NCBI GenBank assembly: GCA_039621445.1
Contig: CP154954.1
Span: 77,014,073-77,078,072 of the forward strand
DNA: 64,000 nucleotides
Direction of reading: 5' to 3'
From: Euglena gracilis
Lineage: Eukaryota > Euglenida > Euglenophyceae > Euglenales
Below the pieces are notes generated by a model that was given only the letters and a program-made list of their open reading frames with translations, did no database searches and was not told the origin of the DNA. The position numbers and the translations under genes are program-made. Below are positions 34,613-47,460 of this stretch, piece after piece (within the stretch, counting starts at the first letter, position 1; each line of letters starts with the position of its first letter).

Positions 34613-37528
34613 TTGGGCTTGAATATAGGTGCCTGGTCACCACCGAATGCTACCCACGCGATCCCGGCTCAGAGAATTGGATCGTCCCAAGGCGGTGGTG
34701 GGATGCTCCATTTCGCACAATGCGTCGCTGGCACACACATAGGTCAACATGCAAAGTTGTCCACACGCGCCAGGCTCTTTTTTGATTTGGAATCTCTCCT
34801 GGGAAGGTGCAAAGAATACCATGTGCTGTTTTAATTCAAATTTTCCCAAGAAGGAAATCATGGGGCTGGTCACGATGAAACACAAACAGTTCAGATTTGT
34901 GGTATTAACATTGGACTGGTAGCATTAGACTGGATTATTAGAGTAGAATTGGAAGTATTAACATGGGAAAAGCCAGAGTGTGTTCCTGCACACTCTGGCT
35001 TTGGAATACAGGATTATTGAAATTTTCTCCCACACGGCCTAGATAATTGTGGCTCCACGTTGAACAGTTTTTTTCCCCTCTGAACCCCTAAACCCATTTG
35101 TCCATTTCCCCCCCATGTTCAACACTGGGATAAAAACAAGGGGCTGAATAAATTTGGACGTAAAAGTTTAATCAAAAGTCCAGCCCCTGAGTGCCGAGCA
35201 TATCTGATGATTGCTTATATTTAAGATTTTTCCAGCATTAAGATATTTGTCCACCGTTTTTCCACATTTTTTCCAGTTGCATTTGGACGATCCAACGAAG
35301 TGGGAGGTACCTACACCAGCACCAAAGGCACCCACCCCCTGAGGATGTCCAGACTGATTCATGAAGTTTAACACGAGATCAAAAAATTTCGGGAAAGTTT
35401 TCACAAAAAATGCAGTCCATCCATTTTGCAGAACAAATTTTTAAATCAGCTTTTGCTGGTTAAAAAAAGTCACCCTCATCATGTGACTGTCCAGGTGAAC
35501 CAGCATCCAATCCTAAGCATGAATTAAAAAAAATGTTAATTTTATGCGTTCCAGGGAATAAGTTTGTATCATCATGCACCTCCAAGAACATCTTTTTTTG
35601 GAATTGTGTTGATTCAGGAAACAATGTGACCCATGGGATACAATGACCTATGGGATACAATTTTCAAATGGCAAAGCAATTGATGAGAACGTTGGATATG
35701 CGTCTTCCCTCCTTGCGCCTCACCTGCGACACGTTGGCAGCAGATCTTGCAGGCCATTGCCAAGTCGCTATGCCGCCCCTTCTTTGCATCCAAACGAAAT
35801 TCTTTTTTCTTTTGACATTTTCGCCCGACTCGATTCATCAGCCCAGGAATGTGTTTGTGGTATTTTAGCTTGTTTGCCTGCTCTGAATTTCATTCTGACT
35901 TGCACTCACACTCACACTCACACTCACACTCAGACACAGATACAGACTTGATACCAAACGTCTCCGGGGGGAACCTCTGATTTTTCCATTAGGCAACAAT
36001 GCTTTTTTATTGTACCATTTCAGCCAGTAAAGCACAGTAATTCAATTTGTGCTTCTTGCTATTCAAATTGTGCAGAATGAAAAGCCACCGAGAAAAACGG
36101 TGCTGGCCAGGACACACTGCACTTTGGACTGGGGGGGGGGCTGTCTGCAAGGCCGACAGCGATTCATGTTGCTGCTGCTCCGTCACAGTTCAGGCGGCTC
36201 CCCACGTTGCCTGGTTGTCACTCCCCAGGGCTGTACGGGAATCCCCGCAACCGTGGTGGGTGGGGGGGCTGACCACCCCCCCGCCGCCATACTGGTGGTA
36301 TGGCACACAATCATTTGGTCACTGGCCGACCCCCCCCCCCTGTGGGTGACTGGTTTTTTCAGAGTCACTGACTGGTTTTTAGTCCGGACCCCCTCCCCCC
36401 CGGGGGGGTCAGTAAAAAAAACCACTCATGTGACCTGGTGCGGAAGGCGTAAAAAAAAAGTTTGCTTTTTCACGTTTTTGGTCAAATTTCCTTTTGGATT
36501 CCAGAGTGGCCGACCCCCCCTCCCATGGGTAGTGACCAACTGTTTTTCCGGGGAAAAAAAGTGAGTGACTGGTTTTTGAAAGAGTGGAAGTGACCCCCCC
36601 GCCCCCGGGTCCGACCCCCACCAGGCTTTCCTGTATTTCTGGGGGCGCTGATTTTTAGGCCAAATTTTTCCTTCGGCACCAAAGGAGCTTTCTTTGAGCG
36701 GGTGCCAAGGTGGGTGGGTGGGGGGGCTCGACCCCCTCACCAGGCGCCTTCCCGTACAACCCTGCCCCCGCCGGGTGACTGAGTAACCCCCCACCTGCAC
36801 AAACGGACAACATGCATGGAGGGTGAGGAATTCCGGCTTCACTGAGTGTTGTAGCCGGCCTCGGGGGGGGGGGGCTCTCGAAAAGTGGTTTGTGTTTGGG
36901 GTGAGTCTCCAAACAACTTCTCCCCCGCAAAGGTATTAGACCAACGTTTTTGATGCCAGCCCCTGCAACCTTCTTTGGACATTGCCCCAGAATCATTGAT
37001 GAACCCATTTCCATTTTCCCAAGAGTATCTTCCGCCCTCTTCGAGAGCACTAAAGACATGCTTTCTGCCAAGGGTATCTTCTAATGTCAATTTAATCGTC
37101 ATTTTGGGCTTCTGTTTAGCAGCAATAATCCATTTTCTGGCTTTTTATTTGTCCTGGTCTATTTTTTTAGTTTTATTTATTTTTTTCATGTTGTTGCCGA
37201 AGAGAAAATCATTTGGGGGTTTCCCGTTCCCCCCCTTTTTTTCGGCTCCCCCGTGAAACGTCATTTGGGCACATAATGCCTCCGGGTATTCAGAGTGGTT
37301 TGGGGAGGGGGATTGAGCCGTCGAACCCTGCAGTCGGGTTCGATATTGGGAGCGTGTACGGACAGTACGGTGAAGGAAGGGGGGGGGTCCCGCTCCCCCC
37401 TGCCCTGGCGTCGAACTCTGCCCTGCCATGCCCCGGTGTAGCAAAGCGGTTGGTATGGTCCCCCCATTCTCCCCCACACAGCGCCCACAAATGCCGCCTC
37501 CCGGCACTGCCCCGGCCGGGCCAGGGTG
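34613..37528. other. Stretch without recognised genes
   Basis: Contains a short (CTCACA)n run at 35905-35935 and two TGACTGGTTTTT-motif patches at 36347-36375 and 36560-36600 with hairpin-type GGTGCGGAAGGCG sequence. No exon supported before the possible HMUDK start. Confidence 0.5.
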
Positions 37529-40500
37529 ATGGAGCCGCAGTACCGGCCCGAGAACCTGGCGCTGTGGTTCCGCTGCGCAGGCGGTCGCCCGGTGGCGGGA
37601 TGGCCTGAGCTTGGGGGGGGGGGGGCTGGCGGTGTTCTCCCACCTGCCTTCCCCCCAGAACATAACCCATAAAACCCCCAGAACATAACACCCCGTGGTT
37701 TTGCATTTGGGCGGGATTTGAAGACCATCGAGAGTCGGGGGCCTTTTATTTGGAGGGATAAAATTTGGGTTTTCTTCCCATTTTTTGCCTGCGCATCTCT
37801 CAACGTTCCTTCTATGTGCAATATTGGTCCTTTATGGATCAAGCCAACATGCAAGAATCCAACTTCCAATCAAAAGTCATTCTTTGCCTTCAAAGCAAGC
37901 TTGGTCGCAATGTTTGGGTGTTACCTGGACGGGAAAATCAAACCTCCCAGGCCAAAACAATGTGCAGTCTCTTCTTCAGTCTGCATTTTTTATTTAGTTT
38001 TGTAAATTTTCAACAACTTTGAAGCCAGCGCCTTCTCAACACCAGAAAAAAGAAACAAACAAAAAATATGGTTGGCATGCCACCCCCTCCGACCTCCCTC
38101 AACCCAACTGCATATATAGCAGGGAAACGGCCTGCAAGCATCTCGTGGAGAGGCACCGCGTCTTCCACCGATGGCTCTGCAGAGCCCCGCAGCCCTGGAC
38201 GGAGGATCCTGCTCAGGGCCTCGCTGCATATGTTTGATGCACAAATGCGATTTAAGCCCCCCCCAGACAGAACACGGGATTCTTCCACCCAAAAGTTTGA
38301 AAGCGTGACAGCACATTTGTTGCCTGTCGATCGGAGCTAAGGCATTGCGTGATATTTCTGTAAGATTTGTTGATCTGGTTGATATATTGGACCGAAGACC
38401 ACCAAAAATTACACAAAGTTGTTCAATCTTGGTACCCTACCGTCATATATCCCCTGCCTGACCTCACCCCCATGGGGTGGGTGGGTGAGTTTTCAAAAGA
38501 GTGGGTGAGTGGGCCCCTCTGGGGGAAGGTTGATGAGTTTATTAAAAAGAAATCATGGGTTTTGGCCTGGGAAAAAGATTCTCCCCCCACAAGGTCACCA
38601 ATGTATGTATGGATGGATGTATGTATGCATGCATGCATGTATGTATGTATGTATGTATGTGCCCCATTTGTATGGGGCACTTGTGTGGGTGTCGGATTCG
38701 CTGTTTTCCCCACTTTTTTCCGCCAAGTTTTGGGTTAATTAATGGAGAGGGTTAGGATCTGCGTTTTCCGCATTTGCATTTCGGCGAAGCTTTGGACCAA
38801 GTTAGGGCTGAATTTAGGCCTAACTTTTGGCCAATTTTTTAGCCTAAATTTTGGCCAAAAACACCAAACCCTAACCCTAATCCAAACAGATAACCGTTAA
38901 CCAGGTTTTGAATAGTGCTGAGCTCTTAAGGGGACTTGCACGTAATGGAAGGCCGAAAAGACCAGCATTGCAAACTTCGCGTTTCTGATACGTTAGCCCC
39001 CCCCCCATACACCCCATACCCGTTTTGTTGGACTTTTTCGACTTTTCTGACCCGTTTTTGACCCAAACTCCATGGGTTTCGGGCCAAAAACGGGGCGATG
39101 TCGGGTCGAAAAACGCGCATTTTCGGCTCCAAAACAGGTTTTCCAGGTTCGGGAAACCAAAAAAACATCGTTTGGAGCAATTTTTTTTCGATTTTTTTTG
39201 GCTTTTTTGACCCATTTTTGACCCAAAGGTTGGCTGCCAAAAACGGTTGGTGCCGGGGGGTCGAAAAACGCTAATTTTCGGCTCAAAAAACAGTTTTCCC
39301 AGGTCTGGGAGGCCCAAAAAACATCGTTCCGGGCAAAAAAAAATTTCGATTTTTTTGGGACTTTTTTGACCCGTTTTTGACCCAAACTCCATAGGTTTCG
39401 GGCCAAAAACGGGGGGTGGTGGGGTCGAAAAAACGCTCATTTTTGGCTCAAAAAAAGTTTCCCGGGTCTGGGAGGCCCAAAAACATCGTTCCGGGCAAAA
39501 AAAAATTGATTTTTTTGGATTTTTTTGACCCGTTTTGGACCCAAAGTCAATGGGTTGGCGGCTTCAATTTAGGTCTCCGGACATTTCCTTTGATTTTGCA
39601 TCATTTTCGAGAAATTTTGTTTGAAAACATTGAGTTTTTGACCTCCACCCCCCGAAAACGGCTAAGTCGGACAGTGGGAAAAGTGTACAAAACGGCCATC
39701 TGGGCCGAAAAACGGCCGTATCTCGAGCTAGGCGGGGAGTTGCGGGGAAATCAAAATACCGTTAGATAGAGCGTTCCAAGGGCATCAATTTAGGTGTCCG
39801 GACATTTCTTTTGATTTTGCATCATTTTCGAGATATTTTGAAATCATCACCTTTTGGGCCCGAAATGGCAGAGTCCAAAGGGGGGGGGGGTTATCCAGGG
39901 GGGCGGGCCAATCCTACCCAGTTTGGACCCCTTCGTGGCTGAATAGCTCGGGCCTGGCGGGGGGTTAGGGGTCAAACGGAGGTGATTCGGAAACTAGAAA
40001 TCCAGTCGCTCGCGACTGAAAAAAAAATTCTGGAAACCGGGCCAGGATCATGGTCATAATCCGCCAGTTCTCGAGGGGATAATCCGCCCGAGGGGACGGG
40101 GGGGGGGGCAGGGGAGGTTCGAGGGGGGGTTTTGCCCAGGGGTAAGCTTCACTCTTACCCATAAAGGGATCAGCGACCCCAACTCTATCCCCAACCCTAA
40201 CTGATGTCAAGCACGCTTTGCACACCCTGAATTTCACAAAAGTCTCGCGGCAGAACCTGAGAATTGGGGGACCGGTCCCTCTTGTCTGGAGAGGATCGTC
40301 CGACCCCCCCCCCCCAACCAAGTGGGACGCCCTCGTATGTCCCACAGGCATGGGGTTCTGTGGGGGAGGGAGGTGTTTGGAAAGATTCGGCGTTGCATGC
40401 GGCTGGTGGCACAGGAAAGGGACGTTGTTATTTTGGTTCTGGGCTGGCCCTTGCAAGGGGCTTGCCTCCGTCCTTTAATCCTTTAGTTTTTGCAACAACT

Positions 40501-43500
40501 TTTCCTTTTGTTGCAAAGCACCAAAAATTTTTGGCCAAATTCGCTCCGTTGGCAGGCAACAGCGCCCAAACCCCTGGGGTGGGCGGTGTGCCTGCTATGG
40601 GCAGGCACCCCATTGCACAAGGCCCCCCCCCCCCCCCCGGGGCCTATACACATAACTCACCCGTCTGTCCATCTTTTCCCACCCGCCGACTCACCGACCG
40701 AGCTGCCTTCGGTGGGGGAAGGTTGCACATGGTGGGCTCTGCCGCCATCATTCCCCGCGGCCGGATGTGCAACGTGTTCCGCTTCCTTGCCCATGCAACT
40801 GTTCATTCATTCACTGCTGACCAACCCCGTAGGGGAGGCGACTGGCATTGGCTTGGGCAATGTGATCCAGTCCTCTGAAACAAATTTTAACTCCATGCCC
40901 ACGAGGAGCTTGATGCAGAAGCACAGCCAAGGAAAAAGACACGCCATTGACAGAATGAGAGAAGCGGGTGGATGGGTCGATTGAACGATTGAGAGTAGCT
41001 CCCTCGCGCGGGGGACAAGTTTCTTTTTAAGGAAGTTTGCACCCCACGGGGGGTGCTGTGGGTAGGCGGGGGGGGGGGGGCATTTTCGACCCCCTGGGGG
41101 GGGGAGTGCTCTTGCACACCCCCGGTACCAAAGACACTGGGGCGAAATTAGCCATTTTCAAGGGAACATTGGCTGGGTCGGCAGGCACCAGGGTCCAAAG
41201 CCGACCCCCACCCCGGGGTTGGTAAAAAGAAGCCTGGGGGGCCAGCCTCCCCGGGGGGGTCGGCCCACCGTTGGATGCCGTCGACCGGGAGACGGTCTGG
41301 CTCATCGCGAACGTGCTGGAGCCGCTGCGGGACCGCCCGGCCGACCTGCTGTTCAACGTGCTGCTGTTCCGCGCGTACTTCAACTGGTCGGAGTCGATGC
41401 GGCCTGGGGCACTGCCCGCGGGCGGGAGGGGCATTGGCTTCCGTGTATCGCCCAATGTGACAATTCTCACAAATGTAATATTTAGTTCATTTCACACCTT
41501 TTTGGCCCAGTGGGTGCAAAAGTGGTGTCGGCAAAGCACGCAGCTGACGTTAGCCAAATGATCAGCCATTCAAGGTGTCGTTTTGGTTGGGGGGGGGGAC
41601 AGTAGCAACAGAACTGGGCAGCTTCCCGTTCCAAGGTTGGGGCTGCAGACCACCTCCTCTTTCTCCAAGGTGTGCTCAGAAAGTTGACTCGGTAATTTCA
41701 TAAAAAGGAGGCAGATTGAGCTTTTTGTCATTGGCACAGTCGCCGTCTGCTCCTACTTGCACCCCCAACGTTGGGTGGGCCGTGGGGATGTTGTGATTGA
41801 GAGAGGTTTTAATTAAACCTCTCTGAACATTATTATGCATGTATGTGTATGAATATATCAGATTTATCTCTTAGAATTTTAATTTATATGCAATTTATAT
41901 CATATTTATGTAATTTTGGATGACATTTGAGCGTATATTGATTTGCATCAAATTCAAGAATGCTCAACAGCCTCCCTGGACGTTCAAGGGCTCTTTTTGG
42001 GGAGTGTAGGAGAACGGGTTTGACCACGTGCATAGTACCTCTGACCACCGACTGTGCACAGTGTCACCACCGGTATTCCACCCCACCGCACACAGGAGGA
42101 GTTTATGACCAAAGTTCGGCGCATTCAGTGCGAGCTCGGCAAGGTGAGCAACCCAGCATACAACGTGGGTTCGTTCCTCTCCTTCCAGTCCAGGGATTCT
42201 GCACTGCATAATCCTTTTTGGAGGGCCTTGTTTTCGAATTACCCCAAATGACACAGTCCAACTGACCCGAGCTGGGGGGTTTCCTTGCATTCAGGCGGCA
42301 AGGGGTGTTTTCCAGGAGAGGAGGTTCTGAAAGAGAGGTATGTTTGTGTTGTTTTGTGGAAGGGCAACTCGACCGCAGGCAAAAACCCAATTTCAGTTGA
42401 TTTTCAAGTAAAGGAAGCTTTTTACCATTTGGGATTACCAATGTTTCAGAATTGGCGCCGCACAGTTGCTCCGCCGGCATGTTTGTCGGCCCCGTGGGCT
42501 GCTGAGTTCTAATGGAGGGCCCATATTTATGTGGCGCCCATATTTTGCCCCCCCCCCTTGTCCTTGACACACGCCCTGCACTGTTCCCATACCCAAAAAG
42601 GCTTTATGTCCCATGCTACAGTGCCTGTGGCACACAGCGTGTCTATGACACCCACCCACCCCGTGTCACCCGCATTTTCTCCCCTGTGCATATTTAACAC
42701 ACAATGGGGCTGGGGATCACCCCTCTATTAGTCACCCCCCCCCCCCATTAGTCGCCCAGCAGCGGGGGGTGGGGGTGATTAAATGCCTCAGGGCATGCCC
42801 TTTTTGTCCAATGTTTTCACCGCTGTTGCTCTATTTGTGCACACCGATGGGTGCGCCAAGTTCCTGGAACTGTCGCGATCTTTCTCGCCTGCCACTTCCG
42901 AGTTCTTGGGTGGGGCTACGCTTGTGCTCAGCGAAAAGGAAGCCTGAGTTTGCATAGCCCCATGCTCACCCAGCTCCCCACCCAGCCTGGCCAACGCGGC
43001 CTTCCAGCAACGCCAGTCGCCAAGGGTGCCAAGAGGGCAGGGGATGAGGGATCGCATGGGGAAGCTGTTGACATCAACGCCTCCCAGCGTCCCTGCCAGT
43101 GGCGGCGGGGGAGGGGCGGGGCTGCAAGGTTGCGCGGGCCGCGGCGATGTTTGACGACCTCCGCGCTGTGTGCCCGCCTCGCGATTGTGTAAGTCCAGTT
43201 TTCAACTTCCTTGACCTGAGAAACATGTTTCTCTTCTCAATCTGAGTACCCTTCCTGGGAGGATGCATCTCTTTGACGTTTTGCAGACCCCCCCCCCCCC
43301 GGGGCTAGCCAACCCAAATTTCCAGCCCTAGCCCAGCAATCACCCGGGGTCCTTAGAGAGATGTATGCCAGGGAGTTCGGTGAAAAATAGTATTTTTCCT
43401 GATTTTTACCGGTCTTGAAATTCGGGGAAAAGACGCAGATGGCACAAAACCAGTGCATTGTATGGACTGTTTGGCCGGGTTGCTTGAAACAATGTCTTTC

Positions 43501-45700
43501 CAGGGATAATGCCCAGCAGGAAAGCTGAAGCGAATTGATATTGACAACTGGGCGAATTTCCATCCATCCTTGTATCCTGGCAAGCCAACGTTCAATGTTA
43601 CATTTCATTAACGTCCCAGTAATGAACTCAGTAATGCGGACGTGGCACCGTTGGGTTGGGTTTGTTTGGCTTGTTGTACAGTGGAGGCGCAGTGCTCCAT
43701 TTACAGCTACGTTTTACTGCAGGCTTGTCCTGGAACATTTTTTGCTTATTTTTTGCGTACTCTGCAGAGGCTTCAAAGACACCGGCGCAGTGGGTGTTCA
43801 CAAAGAATGTGTGGGTTGGTGTGGGCACACAGGGGAAAGAGGAAGTCCGGGGGTTTCACGAAGCGAATCGAGGGGGCTGTCGACCCACCCACCCAGGACC
43901 CCTCGGCGCTCTGCAGGCGGTGCCCGCCGCGATGGGCCGCATCCTGCACTGCCGGGACTCCGCCGCCACGTACGCCATCGTGACGGCGCTGCGGGGGGTC
44001 GGCCGTTTCATCGGCTACCAGGTCTGCGTGGATCTCGGCTACTGGAACGCAGACGTCTACAACGAGAACCACCACGTGGTGCTCGGCCCTGGTGTGCCAG
44101 AGACCAGCCTTTCCATTGTTTTTCGTGTTTTTTTTTTGCAATTTTGATCTTCATGAAATAAATGGTTTGCCCTCTTTCGCACCAAATTTTTCGCACAAAA
44201 TGTAATGCGACATGTGCCGTCACATTGCGTTTCAAAAACACGCGCCACATCTCAATATTGAACCGCTCGCCACCCACTTGGGTGCAGTATTCTCACTGCT
44301 TGGCTGCAGGTTAGGATTAGGTTGGGCTCAATCCTCCCCCCTTCCAGTTAAAAACTAATTTGCTAGGCTTCTGCACCAGCACTCCTTGTTTCCCGGCCAA
44401 CGGAAAAAGGAGAGGTGGTTTTTTTGGCATGTGTAGATTTCGAATCTGCAGCCTTCTGCAGATTCTGCAGTCTTCGAATCTGCAGCCTTCATCCACGGAT
44501 TGCCCCTCAAGTACGATTTACGTACAACCACAATTGTTATAATTACAAATATAAAAAAGTTTTTTCAAAGAATAACCTCACCGGTTGATTGGTATATATG
44601 TATGTTCATTCTGTCATTTTGATGACAGAATAACCCAACGGAAGAATGCACAAATGGCAAATGAATGGTGGCGAACAAGCAAACATTGAGCTCATGGCAA
44701 AAGCTGGACGGGTGTAATTCAACCTCACATGGCCCACTTGTACTTTTCAACATTTTCTTCAATTTGATGCCGAGGGCAATGCTCTCATTCTCGTATGGGG
44801 CCGCTGTTCTGGGGAGGGAATGCAAACGTGCATTTTTGGTTGTTTTTTTTCTGGGTGATTTTTCAACTCTGCTCAGAATTCAGAAGGTTTCGTCTTTTGA
44901 AATTTCTGCCTGAGGCACATTTTTCCGTCAATTCATGTCGATCTTGGTTTTTTTGGAACCTTGGAATCTTTCTGGTCATCCTTGCCTATTTTTCCAGGCA
45001 CAACAGGTTCAACCCAAAATTATAATTATGTATAGTATGTATACAATATTTAAAAATTATAACACCTTAAAATAAATAGCCTATTTAAAGATTTCTTGGG
45101 ATTTCTTGTTCCACCTGAACCACAACGTGCGGGTGATTTTTTGGGCCTCGTTTTTCTGGTGCATTGGGCGTTCCCCTCCCCTGGCACTCTGTAGGGGCGC
45201 AGCGGGGCCTGCGGTGGCTGTTCCCGGCGGACCAGCAGCCCCGCAGCGCGGAAACGGCGGTGCGGTGCCTCGCCGCCCAGCAGGACGCCCAGTTCCGGGC
45301 CCTCGGGGTGGACCCCGAGGCGCTGTTCCATGAACTGCCGCGGGGAGCACGGTGTGCCGGGGTGCTGCGGCCAACGGCAGAAATATGTTGGGTCGGGTAC
45401 CTACCATTGCTTAACACCTGTCCCACCCCACCCCCAGGGTGACTGGCTGGTTTTTTCAGAGTGACTGACTGGTTTTCTGGCCTAGACCCCCCCCCCCGTG
45501 GGGTAGGCCCGAAAATGAAAAAGTGGCTGGCCTGGCGCCGAAGGCGTCGGATTTTTTTTGGAATTTTTGAGCTTTTGTGGCAAATGTTCATTGCCTCTTC
45601 CTCATTCAAGCTCTATCACCCAGGCATTCTCTCTTCACAATGAGTGACAAGTACGCAACATATATATGTGTGTGTATTATACACACAGATTTATGTATGT

Positions 45701-45740
<40 letters not shown>

Positions 45741-47047
45741 GTATGCATGCATGCATGTATGTATGTATGTATGTATGTATGTATGTATGTATGTATGTAT
45801 GTATGTATGTATGTATGTATGTATGTATGTATGTATGTATGTATGTATGTATGTATGTATGTATGTACGTATGTATATACACACACATACATACATATAT
45901 GCATATACGTGTATATATGCATATATATACATATATGCATACGCGTAACGTACCTCCAATCTCATTGCGTCACCATAGTGCCTTGCCGACACAAGCACAT
46001 TCAAGAGTGGCCGATCCCCTCGGGGGGGGGGTAAAGTGATAAACTGGGTATTTTTGAAGAAATTGACTGGCTGGTTTTTTTTACAAAATGGAAAGTTACC
46101 CCCTCCCCCCCCGGGGGTCGCTAAGCAATGGCATGAATGCCGCCGTAGGAGTAGGTGTTTTGTCACCAAATCAAATCCTCAGTGAGAGTACATTTTAAGT
46201 GTTTGCAATACGTTTGGCACAATCTCTGGATCCTCCATTCCACACTGGAATGTGTTCCTGCAAGGGAAAAAAAGCTTGTTTCCTGGCCAATTTGATAAAC
46301 AATGGTTCTCAGTCATTATTTTCAACACCAATAACCAGCGACCAGATCTTTAAAGAACTTAAACGTCCAGCGGGGGGGGGGTTCGCATTTTTTTTCGGAT
46401 TTTTGAGTATTTTTTGTGCATTTTTCAAATTTTCCAAAAATGTGCAGTTTTCGCATTTTTGTGTATTTTTCCAGCGCTTTTTTTTGGACTTTTTTCCGTG
46501 TTTTACCCCATTATTTCGCATTCTTTTGATCGTTTAGTATTTTTTTTTACTTTTTTGATTTTTTTTTTTTTTCCCAGAAATGACACGTTCCTCGTAATTT
46601 TATATATAGTTATAAAATTTGGTGTAAATTTTGGGTAATTGTTGCATTTCCGTGATTTTTGGGATTTTTTTCTCGCATTTTGTACATTTTTGCACATTTT
46701 TTTGGAAACCTGACTTTGCGCATTTCCCTCCCCTGCCAACCAGTGGCTTTATAAAGAGTTGCTTGCCCATTTTTTTCCGGGTCTCATCGCTCCACCCAAG
46801 CAACCAAAGCAACAGTAAATATGTTCATCATCTTCTCGTTGGATGGAGGGTGGGAAGGATGAGAAAAGCCCCAGAGGTCCATGCCGGGAAGCAAGCCCCC
46901 TGTATGCCCGTGTTGCTCAGCCACCTCAACGCGATGGCCATTGAGTGCTCGTTGTGTGAGGGGGACAAGTACTTCCGTATGTATTATGACCGCGGCCGCT
47001 TCAAGCAGCAGTACCGCGGCACCGGGGCCGCCCCCGAGCAGGCCTGA
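37529..47047 (+). CDS. HMUDK-helical / alpha-glutamyl-putrescinyl-thymine pyrophosphorylase-type protein (spliced)
   Basis: Proposed exons: 37529 to about 37568 (possible ATG, weak), about 38120-38231, about 40722-40786, about 41268 to 41440-41450 (3' end uncertain), 42096-42143 or 42164, 43917-44091, 45195-45351, 46921-47047 (TGA). The motifs appear in family order: LVERHRVFHRW then QPWTEDP; MCNVFR; LDAVDRETVWLIANVLEPL then DLLFNVLLFRAYFN; EEFMTKVRRIQ; GVGRFIGYQVCVDLGYW; LGPGAQRGLRWLF; and finally AIECSLCEGDKYFR with RFKQQYRG. These match the Pfam 5-hmdU DNA kinase helical domain (aGPT-Pplase clade 3), whose hallmarks are PWT-D, NV(Y/F)R, G-F-YQ-DL, GPGA and a CE-KY tail. The last four exons join in phase with GT-AG sites: CCT-G/GG-GCG and CA-CG/C-CAC. 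Known relatives act on, or are predicted to act on, hypermodified thymine in phage and eukaryotic DNA. The host reaction is not known. The first exons and the 40786/41268 junction are uncertain. Confidence 0.78.
38603..38660. repeat. Short (ATGT)n/(ATGC)n array
   Basis: ATGTATGGATGG, then ATGC and ATGT units, in the HMUDK intron. Confidence 0.9.
38890..39930. mobile_element. Second, partial copy of the GTGCTGAGCTC element, inverted
   Basis: It starts AACCAGGTTTTGAATAGTGCTGAGCTC and carries three tandem units of about 155 bp (about 39025-39185, 39190-39350, 39355-39510). Each holds TTTTTTGACCC(G/A)TTTTTGACCC, GGTCGAAAAACGC and CCAAAAAACATCGTT. GGACATTTCCTTTGATTTTGC follows at 39583 and again at 39800. 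No right-hand TIR was found. It lies in the HMUDK intron between about 38231 and 40722. Confidence 0.55.
41017..41235. mobile_element. Short TIR element just upstream of the HMUDK exon
   Basis: The left end is AAGTTTCTTTTTAAGG and the right end is GGTAAAAAGAAGCCT. The inside (GGGGCGAAATTAGCCATTTTC and GGCTGGGTCGGCAGGCACC) closely resembles 30170-30240. The element ends about 30 bases before coding sequence resumes at about 41268, so it may form much of that intron. Confidence 0.5.
45414..46131. mobile_element. 718-bp TIR element in HMUDK intron
   Basis: The left end is CCATTGCTTAACACC and the right end is GGTCGCTAAGCAATGG, inverted. GTGACTGGCTGGTTTTTTCA and its variants occur near both ends in the same orientation, a GGCGCCGAAGGCGTC hairpin lies at 45533, and a long (ATGT)n array fills the middle. 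It lies wholly between the HMUDK exons ending at 45351 and starting at 46921. Confidence 0.5.
45700..45935. repeat. (ATGT)n microsatellite
   Basis: TATATG repeats passing into about 35 ATGT units, then degenerate TATA/CATA. Inside the TIR element at 45414-46131, in an HMUDK intron. Confidence 0.95.
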
Positions 47048-47204
47048 CTGAGCGGAGAATGCCGCAGACGTTGAATTCAGTGGCACAGTTTTCCCGTTCT
47101 CCGGTGGCTTTCTTTCTCATCAAGCAGCAGTTTCTTTCCACAAGCTTTGACATATCGAAAATCAGCAACACCAAACTGTGCAGAATTTAGTCTGATGGTG
47201 ACGA

Positions 47205-47460
47205 GACAATGACAACGACGACGCTGCTGACGAGGAGGATGACGACGACGACGACGACGATGACGATGATGATGTTGTTGTTGTTTACAATGATATTGAT
47301 AATGGCAACGATATGATGATAATGAATGATGACGATATGATGATGATGACAGTGATGAGATGATGATGATGATGATGATGGTAATGATGATGATAATGAT
47401 AATGACAAGAAGGAGGAGGAGGAGGAGAAGGAGAAGAGGAAGAAGAACGAACGAAGAAGA
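47205..47460. repeat. Imperfect trinucleotide GAT/GAC/GAG array
   Basis: GAC and GAT units, then GAG/GAA units. It could encode acidic and basic tracts in the frame that stays open to 47752 (LLPQSIPYGPISFHQRRIY... ending VWEALRY), just after the HMUDK stop. I do not call it a gene, because no family was recognised and no start is evident. Confidence 0.7.
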
